The translations under genes were made by a program, and so were the position numbers. DNA of 14,142 nt, taken from assembly GCA_020024255.1 (NCBI GenBank), contig JAHHTX010000052.1:1-14142 (forward strand), read 5' to 3'. This DNA comes from Anaerotignum sp. (GTDB taxonomy: Bacteria; Bacillota; Clostridia; Lachnospirales; Anaerotignaceae). This document shows, in pieces, positions 1-6,245 of this stretch (position 1 is its first letter; the number at the start of each line of letters is the position of its first letter). The notes under the pieces are model-generated. The model did not search any database, was not told the origin of the DNA, and saw nothing but the letters and a program-made list of their open reading frames with translations.

Positions 1-334
1 CCCAACCCCTTCCGCATTTTTGAAAAAGGATAAAAATGACTTTGCCTACAGTCTGCGTGGTTGTGCATTTCTACACAACCACTCTGTGGGGAGCGACTTT
101 GTCGCTCCCCTTGGTCAAAGCCTCATTTCATGCAAGGCTTTAACCAAAAGACAGAAGGATAAAGCAGAAGTTCCCATGGCAAAAAAGCCTTGAAACTTCT
201 GCTTTTCCTTGTGGGAAGTGAATTCCCACTGCGGATTCCATTTGGGAACTTTCCCAACCCCTTCCGCATTTTTGAAAAAGGATAAAAATGACTTTGCCTA
301 CAGTCTGTGTGGTTGTGCATTTCTACACAACCAC
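1..334 (+). repeat. Tandem structured repeat, locus A (252-nt period)
   Basis: Bases 1-82 and 253-334 are identical except for one base (C56 versus T308), giving a period of 252 nt. One complete unit plus the tail of another is present, and the array continues past the left edge. Between the repeated flanks lies a core that folds into consecutive hairpins: 88-110 (10 bp, TTT loop), 111-147, 161-205 (12 bp outer stem), 211-229 (7 bp) and 230-267 (TGCGGA/TCCGCA enclosing TTGGGA/TCCCAA). The same core occurs inverted at 12921-13149. No credible coding sequence is present; open frames on both strands here are products of the repeat. It lies downstream of the SLH gene, which converges on it. The orientation given is arbitrary and is used below as core orientation. 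Confidence 0.9.
57..82 (+). repeat. Locus A flanking hairpin, left copy
   Basis: A perfect 9-bp stem, GTGGTTGTG (57-65) with CACAACCAC (74-82), around an 8-nt loop. It is identical to the hairpin at 309-334, so the core between them is bracketed by direct copies of the same hairpin. This copy is followed by TCTGTGGGG rather than a T-tract, so it does not look like a working terminator. Confidence 0.8.
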
Positions 335-350
335 GCAATTTTTCTTTCCT
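309..350 (+). terminator. Locus A right hairpin followed by T-rich tract
   Basis: The 9-bp stem at 309-317/326-334 is followed after GCAA by TTTTTCTTTCC, which resembles a somewhat loose intrinsic terminator on the + strand. No + strand gene is visible upstream within the window, so the served gene would lie beyond the left edge. On the - strand the hairpin has no T-tract after it, so it is a poor terminator for the SLH gene. Confidence 0.4.
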
Positions 351-357
351 TCTTTAT

Positions 358-3063
358 TTATGGATTGATTGTTGTCACAAGACCATCTGAATTAAATTCC
401 AGAGAAACATTTTTCCCCTGCCATTCTTCCGTCAATTTTTCCAAATCTCCTTTTGACGCATTGTTGATGGGAGAAGGAATGGTATTAAGGGTAAAGGTGT
501 TGCCTGCATTTGTGATGAAACGAATGGTATGCTTGCTGTGACTGTATTCGTCCAGTTTTCCTTTTGCTGATTTTACAGTGGCATTTACCACTTCTACACG
601 GTCTGTATCCGAAAGATTTGCATGAATATGCAAACGAACATCAGGGTCATTGATTAGATCCTTCAGGGTGTACAGATGCTCGTAATCAAAGCTTTTGCTG
701 CGGATAGTCACGCTGCTTGTCCAGTCATAAACGTTATTGTCCCCTTCCAGCTTCAAGCCACCTGTTGCACCTGCTGCCATACCTTCAACACGTTTGCCGG
801 ACCCAAGAGGAGTACCGTTTACTGCTGTAATTTTGGAAACCTCCCCATTGCTGTTAAAGCCAAGTTCCAAAACTTCGCCAATATAGTTGGTCGTTGCAAT
901 ATCTTCCCAAGTATAATCATTGCTGCCTGTTGCGGGGTTACGCATCACTTTTAAGTCTATCTGTGCACCATCGCTTGTTTCGATGATCATATGGGGATCA
1001 CTGCCGGCATCATATTCTACCAGTTTCCCTTTTGCATAGGTCAAATAGGCTTCTTTGACACGCTGTACCACATGGTCTTCATCTGCCACAATTTCTGCAT
1101 ATAAGATGGTATCGGGGCTGTTTGCCATCTTTTGCAGCACAACGGAAGAAGATGTCACTGCACCTAAAATGTTCAGTTCATTACGTATTATTTCTTTTTC
1201 TGTGCCGTCTATTTTTATTTTTTTCTTCACATTGTATTGGTTCAGCATTTTATAAGGCTGTGATGATGCTTTGAACTTCAATATGCCGTCTTCTATGGAA
1301 ACGACTGTTCCTTTTCTGGTTTCTTCAGCTCCGGAACTTTCTTTGAATACACTGCGGTTTTCTGATACATACACTGCGGACAGTTTGCCGCCGTCATTGA
1401 AATGGACACGGCAGTAAACATCATCGTTGGTGTTGTCATATACTTTTTCTGCCTGTTTAAAGCTGCTTTCCACCCATTCTCTGCTGTCGCTGTCCCAAGT
1501 GTAGAAGAAGATGTTGTCAAGAGGGTGGTCGGATTTAAAGGAATATGTTATTTTTTCTCCGCCAAAGAGAACGCTCATCCGTCTGTCACTAAACTCAATG
1601 AGTGTACCCATTTTTGTTTTTTCTTTCTTTTCTTGGGTAAAGCTGTCTGCGGAGAAAACCACCTTTGTTGCTTTTTGTGCCTTATCCATGTAAACTTTTA
1701 CATAGAGAGTTTCTGTATCCGCAATTTTGATTATATTGGCAATATTCTCTTTTTCTTCTCCCAAATAGAAAGCACAGTTGTTTTGGTAATATACGGTTTT
1801 CCTTAAACCTTCCTTTTCTTTGAATGTGACTTTATTTTCTGTTACGGATTCCACCTGTCCGTTGCTGGTATAGGTGTCGGATACGGTCATATACACTTCT
1901 TTTACTTTGGTTTTTTGGACATTTTCCCTGCCCTCTTTTACGGTTTCGCTGTCCAGCATCAGTCCGGTATAAATATACTGGTTGTAGTTCTCCTCTGTCA
2001 GTTCCTCCAGTTTTGCATACGTTGTTTTTTTGCCGTCAAGATAGCAGATTACATTGGAATCAATGGTATACTTTTGGGTTTCCCCTGTATTTTCGTTTGC
2101 CAAGGTCAGCTGTCTGTCTTTCAGGGAAATGGTATATCCCGTTACATCAAAACGGCTCTGCGGGGAAGATTCCTGACTGAGCAGATAGATGGATTTCAGA
2201 TATCCGCCTTCGTAAACCAGACTGACTCTATCTCCTTTGGCAAATTGGCTCAGGGAAATTTCCCTGCTGCCGTCTTTGTTATAAATGCCGGTATTGTCAT
2301 TCATGGCGGCAAATTTCAGCGTTTCGCCGTTGTCCATATGAATGGTTAAATCGTAATAATCGCCGTTGTGGTTGACAATTTCCGTAATTTCCCCTTGGTT
2401 TGCCTGCTCGTCTGCCAAAAGTGCATAAGTTTTATTGACCATCACAGCCATTTCCGCCCGTGTAATGGGTTTCTTTGGTTGAAATCTCTTGTGCTGGTCG
2501 CCGGAAACAATGCCCAGTCTGGCAAGAAGATTGACATAAGGCATACCCTTATGGGAAATTTCCAGCCTGTCAATGAAGTCGGCACTTTTCTGGTGCAAGG
2601 TGTCATACTTGCTTTCCAGAGCTTTGCCGAACATGATTGCCACTTCTTCTCTGGTGGCTTCTTTTGCAGAGCCATTTTCGTAAAAACGCATGACGTCTGG
2701 CAATTCCAAAATACCTGTACCCAGTCCGTAAAGAACGGGTGTTGATGCCCAATCGGGAATATGTGCCGCCTCAATGGCACCATAAAGAACGGAAATATTA
2801 TCCGTTTGCATTTTTTGTAAGAAATTTGCATTGACGACAACATTGTAAAGCATCGTCATACATTCTGTTTTTGTCACGTTACGGTTGCCACGGAATGTGC
2901 CGTCTGCATAGCCGGAAAGGAGCTTTTTGTCCACAGCCGACGTAATGGCAGAAGCCGCCCAAGGTGTTTCCTGCAAATCCCGAAAGGTTGCTGCCTGCAC
3001 AGAAAGAGGCAAACTGCCTGTAACCAGTGCTGCGGCAAGAACCAGCGAAATTTTTCTTTTCAT
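358..3063 (-). CDS. Exported S-layer homology (SLH) domain protein
   Basis: A 901-residue exported surface protein, probably held non-covalently to secondary cell-wall polymer by its SLH domains. A signal peptide covers residues 1-24 with a likely cut after SVQA. Three SLH domains follow at about 26-74, 100-150 and 160-213; the usual TRAE motif appears as TKTE (64-67), TREE (137-140) and TRAE (201-204). The rest, about 680 residues, is predicted to be beta-rich and holds recurring segments that begin with a Gly-x-Leu/Val-x-x-(Ile/Tyr) pattern (for example KGTVVSIEDG, KGKLVEYDAG, KGKLDEYSHS), suggesting repeated small beta modules. I recognise no enzyme motif there. The start is fixed by AAGGAGGG at 3073-3080, nine bases upstream. 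SLH anchoring is family knowledge; the role of the C-terminal region is unknown. It appears monocistronic. Confidence 0.93.
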   Translation of the reverse strand: MKRKISLVLAAALVTGSLPLSVQAATFRDLQETPWAASAITSAVDKKLLSGYADGTFRGNRNVTKTECMTMLYNVVVNANFLQKMQTDNISVLYGAIEAAHIPDWASTPVLYGLGTGILELPDVMRFYENGSAKEATREEVAIMFGKALESKYDTLHQKSADFIDRLEISHKGMPYVNLLARLGIVSGDQHKRFQPKKPITRAEMAVMVNKTYALLADEQANQGEITEIVNHNGDYYDLTIHMDNGETLKFAAMNDNTGIYNKDGSREISLSQFAKGDRVSLVYEGGYLKSIYLLSQESSPQSRFDVTGYTISLKDRQLTLANENTGETQKYTIDSNVICYLDGKKTTYAKLEELTEENYNQYIYTGLMLDSETVKEGRENVQKTKVKEVYMTVSDTYTSNGQVESVTENKVTFKEKEGLRKTVYYQNNCAFYLGEEKENIANIIKIADTETLYVKVYMDKAQKATKVVFSADSFTQEKKEKTKMGTLIEFSDRRMSVLFGGEKITYSFKSDHPLDNIFFYTWDSDSREWVESSFKQAEKVYDNTNDDVYCRVHFNDGGKLSAVYVSENRSVFKESSGAEETRKGTVVSIEDGILKFKASSQPYKMLNQYNVKKKIKIDGTEKEIIRNELNILGAVTSSSVVLQKMANSPDTILYAEIVADEDHVVQRVKEAYLTYAKGKLVEYDAGSDPHMIIETSDGAQIDLKVMRNPATGSNDYTWEDIATTNYIGEVLELGFNSNGEVSKITAVNGTPLGSGKRVEGMAAGATGGLKLEGDNNVYDWTSSVTIRSKSFDYEHLYTLKDLINDPDVRLHIHANLSDTDRVEVVNATVKSAKGKLDEYSHSKHTIRFITNAGNTFTLNTIPSPINNASKGDLEKLTEEWQGKNVSLEFNSDGLVTTINP

Positions 3064-3108
3064 TGATAAAATCCCTCCTTATGGTTGTGGTACATTTCTT
3101 TTAGATTT

Positions 3109-3137
3109 AGTTTAGCACACTTTCTTTTTGTTTTCTA
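3109..3137 (-). promoter_or_regulatory. Possible extended -10 promoter for the SLH gene
   Basis: On the - strand TAGAAA (3132-3137) is separated by 17 nt from TAAACT (3109-3114), preceded by TGC as an extended -10. The match is partial, so this is tentative; the predicted leader is about 40 nt. Confidence 0.35.
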
Positions 3138-3333
3138 TAGGAGGGAAAAGTTATTTTGCGTTGTATTTTTCTTTTGTTGTTTTTATTATACGATGTATGG
3201 CAAAGGACAGATATGCTGTACAATGGAAAATGTGGGAAGACACTCATCATGTTATTTTTCCCATGGCTCAGGAACGTTTTGGTCTTTTGTCTGGTGAATT
3301 TTGATTTTTTTTGCTGTTTTCCCCAAAAAACTG

Positions 3334-3362
3334 TTGACAGCAGACGGAGGGCATGGTAATAT
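3334..3362 (+). promoter_or_regulatory. Strong sigma-A promoter for tRNA-Lys
   Basis: A perfect -35 TTGACA (3334-3339), a 17-nt spacer and -10 TAATAT (3357-3362), preceded by TGG as an extended -10. The tRNA begins 26 nt after the -10. The rest of the 3138-3333 interval shows nothing recognisable. Confidence 0.85.
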
Positions 3363-3387
3363 ATTTTTTGCAGTAAGAAAGTAATAT

Positions 3388-3460
3388 GCGCCCTTAGCTC
3401 AGTTGGTAGAGCAACTGACTCTTAATCAGTGGGTCTAGGGTTCGAGTCCCTAAGGGCGCA
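3388..3460 (+). tRNA. tRNA-Lys, anticodon CTT
   Basis: A 73-nt cloverleaf. The acceptor stem is GCGCCCT (3388-3394) with AGGGCGC (3453-3459) and discriminator A3460. The D stem is GCTC/GAGC, and the anticodon stem ACTGA/TCAGT encloses loop CTCTTAA with anticodon CTT at 3421-3423, reading AAG. The variable loop is GGGTC and the T arm is TAGGG-TTCGAGT-CCCTA. The 3' CCA is not encoded and must be added after transcription. It is a lone tRNA gene with its own promoter and terminator. Confidence 0.97.
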
Positions 3461-3469
3461 GGATAAAAG

Positions 3470-3511
3470 CAGTGTTTTTCAGTTCTAGTAGCTGGGGGAC
3501 GCTGTTTTTTT
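3470..3511 (+). terminator. Terminator after tRNA-Lys
   Basis: CAGTGT (3470-3475) pairs with ACGCTG (3499-3504) including one G-U, a short CAG/CTG helix lies inside, and seven Ts follow (3505-3511). It separates the tRNA from the coat-protein gene. Confidence 0.6.
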
Positions 3512-3530
3512 ATGCCCTTTTGCAGAAAAC

Positions 3531-3559
3531 GCATAATCTCCCGTTTCTTTTCATATCTT
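3531..3559 (+). promoter_or_regulatory. Possible sporulation sigma-E-type promoter
   Basis: GCATAAT (3531-3537) and CATATCTT (3552-3559) are spaced by 14 nt. They resemble the Bacillus sigma-E pattern (about kmATATT, 13-15 nt, CATACAHT) with one mismatch in the -35 and two in the -10. It lies between the tRNA terminator and the CotS-like gene, where a mother-cell promoter would be expected. The match could be chance. Confidence 0.4.
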
Positions 3560-3619
3560 ATGAAGGAAATGCTGTATTCCTTTTGGGGTATCTGCAAATT
3601 GGAACGGAGGGAAGGAAGG

Positions 3620-4609
3620 ATGGAGGATATACATACAAAAATATTGTGGGAAGGCTTTGGTCTGCGTTGTCATGGCAGTACACGCACACGCACGGGGCTT
3701 TTGTGCAAAACAGATAAAGGACTGCGAGAACTGAAAAAAGCCAGAGTGTCAAAGGAGGACATTCTTTTTGCCAATGATATGAAAAAAGGTCTGTACCGCA
3801 ACGGATTTTCGGGGATTTGCCTATTTGTTTCGGCTGTGGACGGACAGCCCTTTTACCAATGGAACAATAACTTCTATATTTTGGAAGAACCTATGCCAAA
3901 GGAAGTTTTAGAGGAACAAAACCCCGAAACCTTCCAAAAGGGTGCGGCAGTTCTTGGCAATATGCACTGCCTGAGCCGTGGCTGTTACAGCCTTTACAGC
4001 AGATGGAACAAAGAACGCCTGCCAGCCTATTTTGCAAAACGGCGCAACGAGTTTGCCAAAATCCGAAAGCGGATTCAAAAACATCACGGCTATTCCTCTG
4101 TAGATTTGATTGTTTTGCGGGAATACGGGCATTTTATGGAGCGGGCAGTACGGGCGGAAGAACTGCTCAAAGAAGCGGATTATGGTGCATTGGTGGAAAA
4201 AACGGAAGAAATGGGTGGGTTTTATCACAAAAGTTTTAAAGGGGATCATCTTCGTATGGGCGAGGACGGCAGTATTTTTGTGGGTGGCTTTGAAGGCTGC
4301 AGTGCCGATGTACCTGCCCTTGATTTTGCTGCCTATCTGAAAAGGTTTATGCGTAAAACGGAAGGAAACAAGGAGAATTTGGCTCAGGTTCTTACGGCTT
4401 ATGAAAGCGTTTGTCCCCTTTCCCAAAAGGAGTGGAAACTTGTCCTTGCCATGATTGTATTTCCCGATAAATTTATGAAACTGATGAACGAGTTTTATAA
4501 CAAAAGGCAGGTTTGTTTATCTCCTGCCATGGAGGAACGCTTGCAGGAGGCGGCGGAGGAAGCGAAGAAAGGCGAAAAATTGGAACAAATGCTCCTTTCC
4601 TTCCGTTAA
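3620..4609 (+). CDS. CotS-like spore coat protein, probable pseudokinase
   Basis: A 329-residue cytoplasmic protein with the layout of the CotS/YutH spore coat family, which has an aminoglycoside-phosphotransferase-like kinase fold and the family's usual length of about 330-350. The start at 3620 is preferred over an upstream frame opening at 3512 because GGAGG (3606-3610) lies nine bases before it and the earlier start falls at the edge of the tRNA terminator. Residues 201-212 (FYHKSFKGDHLR) sit where related kinases carry the catalytic HxD loop, but Ser205 replaces the Asp. Residues 221-227 (VGGFEGC) sit where the family has a metal-binding Asp-Phe-Asp, here Gly-Phe-Glu. Both changes suggest loss of phosphotransfer and a structural role in the coat. 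The family call rests on fold-level similarity and could be wrong in detail. The PEGA gene follows after 94 nt. Confidence 0.75.
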   Translation: MEDIHTKILWEGFGLRCHGSTRTRTGLLCKTDKGLRELKKARVSKEDILFANDMKKGLYRNGFSGICLFVSAVDGQPFYQWNNNFYILEEPMPKEVLEEQNPETFQKGAAVLGNMHCLSRGCYSLYSRWNKERLPAYFAKRRNEFAKIRKRIQKHHGYSSVDLIVLREYGHFMERAVRAEELLKEADYGALVEKTEEMGGFYHKSFKGDHLRMGEDGSIFVGGFEGCSADVPALDFAAYLKRFMRKTEGNKENLAQVLTAYESVCPLSQKEWKLVLAMIVFPDKFMKLMNEFYNKRQVCLSPAMEERLQEAAEEAKKGEKLEQMLLSFR

Positions 4610-4631
4610 ACACCGACTGCTTTGATTTTTC

Positions 4632-4660
4632 TTGCAACTTCGGAAAGAAACAGTTAAAAT
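4632..4660 (+). promoter_or_regulatory. Sigma-A promoter for the PEGA-phosphoglucomutase unit
   Basis: TTGCAA (4632-4637), a 17-nt spacer and TAAAAT (4655-4660). It allows the two downstream genes to be expressed in vegetative growth independently of the coat-protein gene. The expected transcript start is near 4667. Confidence 0.55.
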
Positions 4661-4691
4661 AATAAACAAAAGGTCTGTGAGATTTCCGAAG
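4638..4691 (+). repeat. Inverted repeat ending at the PEGA ribosome site
   Basis: CTTCGGAAA (4638-4646) and TTTCCGAAG (4683-4691) are perfect 9-bp complements. The right arm overlaps the first bases of the Shine-Dalgarno GAAGGAGG (4688-4695). The left arm lies inside the promoter spacer, so only read-through transcripts from the coat-protein gene would contain both arms. Confidence 0.5.
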
Positions 4692-4703
4692 GAGGAAAGA
4701 AAC

Positions 4704-6224
4704 ATGAAGGACTACCATTTTGAAAATGGAGAAAGCAATAATTTTGATGAAACTATACGATTAGATGTCATTAACGAACAAGTCAAACATATAGAACCAA
4801 CAGAAGAAAAAGAGGACGATTTGGGAAATGCAGACGATTTCCTGAATGTATTTGAATCGGAGCAGTTGGAAAAAGCGGCGGCAGACGAGGAAGATACGCA
4901 GTCAGAATTGCCATGGGGCGGGGAAGAAACAAAAAATACACCCATTCTTCCGCCCATGGAAGAAACCAAGAAAACAGAAAAAACAGAACAGCCGAAAGAG
5001 AAAACAGACGAAGAAAGCGAGGAAGAGGGTTCTTTTTGGAATAAAAAGACCATTGGTATGGTAACTGCCGGCGGTGTGACGGCACTTCTTCTCTGCTTTT
5101 TATTCGTCAAGCTGTTCTTTTTCGGCTCTGCCCAAGAGAAAACACAGATTTTGCAGGAGGCACAGCTGATGCTGGTGGAATCTGTGCTGTCTGATGACAG
5201 GCTTTTGCTTTACAATACCAAAACAGGAGAACAAAAAGCGGTAGCATTGACAGAGAAAACGACCATTACAGATGAACAGGGAAAACCGGTCAGCAGCCAT
5301 CTATTGCAAGCGGGTGATTTTTTGATGGTTGCACTGAATAACGATGGTACGGCTATGGTTTCCGGTGTATATGAGGCTGTGGAAACCCAAACCGTAACAG
5401 AAGTTACGGTTAATACGGCACAGAAACGTTTGGAAACACCGGACGGCACATTTACTTATGATGACCATACCGTATTTTTATACGGCGATGAACCCATTTT
5501 GCCTGAGGAAATCGAGCCTTGTGACGTACTTACTCTGGCAGGGCAGAAAGGACAGGTATGGCGTGTGATGGTGGAGGAATTTCACGGCTATTTGGAATTT
5601 TCCGACAAAGAAGCCATTAAAAACGGCACTGTGCAAATTGATGACGAAGACCCTCTTGTTTTGGCACAGGTGGACAAGCTGGCTTTGGCTGCGGGGGAAC
5701 ATCAGCTGACCATAAAAGGAGAAAATATTGAAGTGGGAAAAGAGAAAGTCATCATTAGAGAAAACGAAAGCACAGTTTACGATTTGTCAAAAGCACAAAA
5801 GAAAATGGGTGTTCTTGTCATTGATGCCAATGTGACAGACTATAAGCTGTATCTCAATGGCAATCTTACAGATGAAACAAAACCTGCTGTGCTGCCCTTT
5901 GGGGAGTACGATGTTGTCATTTTAAAAGATGGCTATAAAGAATTTAATCAGAAAGTGACTTTGCGGCAGGATACGGTTTCCATTACGGCAGAATTGGAAA
6001 AGACAGAGCCGGAAGGAGACAAGTATGGTACAGTTGCCTTTAAGTCCAATGTTCCGGATACGGAAGTATGGGTAGATGGAGTAAACATGGGCATGACCCC
6101 TTTGCAGATTGATTTGCTTTACGGTACGCACCAAGTGGTGTTTCATAAGGAAGGCTATACAGACCAGACACAGACTGTTGTGGTGGAAAATGCCATGACT
6201 GCCGTAAATGGGGCATTATCATAA
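4704..6224 (+). CDS. Membrane-anchored PEGA domain protein
   Basis: A 506-residue protein with an acidic, Glu/Lys-rich, probably disordered cytoplasmic N-terminus (1-112), a single membrane helix at about 117-139 and an extracytoplasmic beta-rich region. Two PEGA domains are clear near the C-terminus: about 369-431 (with LPFGEYDVVILKDGYKEF) and 441-496 (DTEVWVDGVNMGMTPLQI, then LLYGTHQVVFHKEGY). A third, weaker PEGA-like segment is at about 294-362. PEGA domains are small surface beta modules often found in envelope proteins; no enzymatic function is implied. GGAGG at 4691-4695 lies eight bases before the ATG, so this start is preferred over an in-frame ATG at 4632. The phosphoglucomutase follows after a short gap in an apparent operon. 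The ligand is unknown. Confidence 0.85.
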   Translation: MKDYHFENGESNNFDETIRLDVINEQVKHIEPTEEKEDDLGNADDFLNVFESEQLEKAAADEEDTQSELPWGGEETKNTPILPPMEETKKTEKTEQPKEKTDEESEEEGSFWNKKTIGMVTAGGVTALLLCFLFVKLFFFGSAQEKTQILQEAQLMLVESVLSDDRLLLYNTKTGEQKAVALTEKTTITDEQGKPVSSHLLQAGDFLMVALNNDGTAMVSGVYEAVETQTVTEVTVNTAQKRLETPDGTFTYDDHTVFLYGDEPILPEEIEPCDVLTLAGQKGQVWRVMVEEFHGYLEFSDKEAIKNGTVQIDDEDPLVLAQVDKLALAAGEHQLTIKGENIEVGKEKVIIRENESTVYDLSKAQKKMGVLVIDANVTDYKLYLNGNLTDETKPAVLPFGEYDVVILKDGYKEFNQKVTLRQDTVSITAELEKTEPEGDKYGTVAFKSNVPDTEVWVDGVNMGMTPLQIDLLYGTHQVVFHKEGYTDQTQTVVVENAMTAVNGALS

Positions 6225-6230
6225 ACACAA

Positions 6231-6237
6231 AAGGAGG
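6231..6237 (+). promoter_or_regulatory. Ribosome site that selects a TTG start
   Basis: AAGGAGG lies two bases before an in-frame TTG at 6240 and eight bases before a second in-frame TTG at 6246. Only the second has normal spacing, so 6246 is taken as the start of the phosphoglucomutase. There is no nearby ATG or GTG in frame. Confidence 0.75.
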
Positions 6238-6245
6238 AATTGACT

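Noticed and set aside
1..334. CRISPR array
   Set aside because: The units are about 250 nt and nearly identical throughout, with no short repeats separated by unique spacers and no cas genes.
209..541. Open frame on the + strand across the repeat and the SLH gene end
   Set aside because: It is composed of repeat sequence and the antisense of the SLH gene, and has no ribosome site.
3388..3460. Phage or island attachment site at the tRNA-Lys 3' end
   Set aside because: No duplicated tRNA 3' segment and no integrase gene are in the window.
4712..5110. Ser-rich open frame on the - strand
   Set aside because: It is the antisense shadow of the acidic, Glu/Lys-rich N-terminus of the PEGA protein and has no ribosome site.
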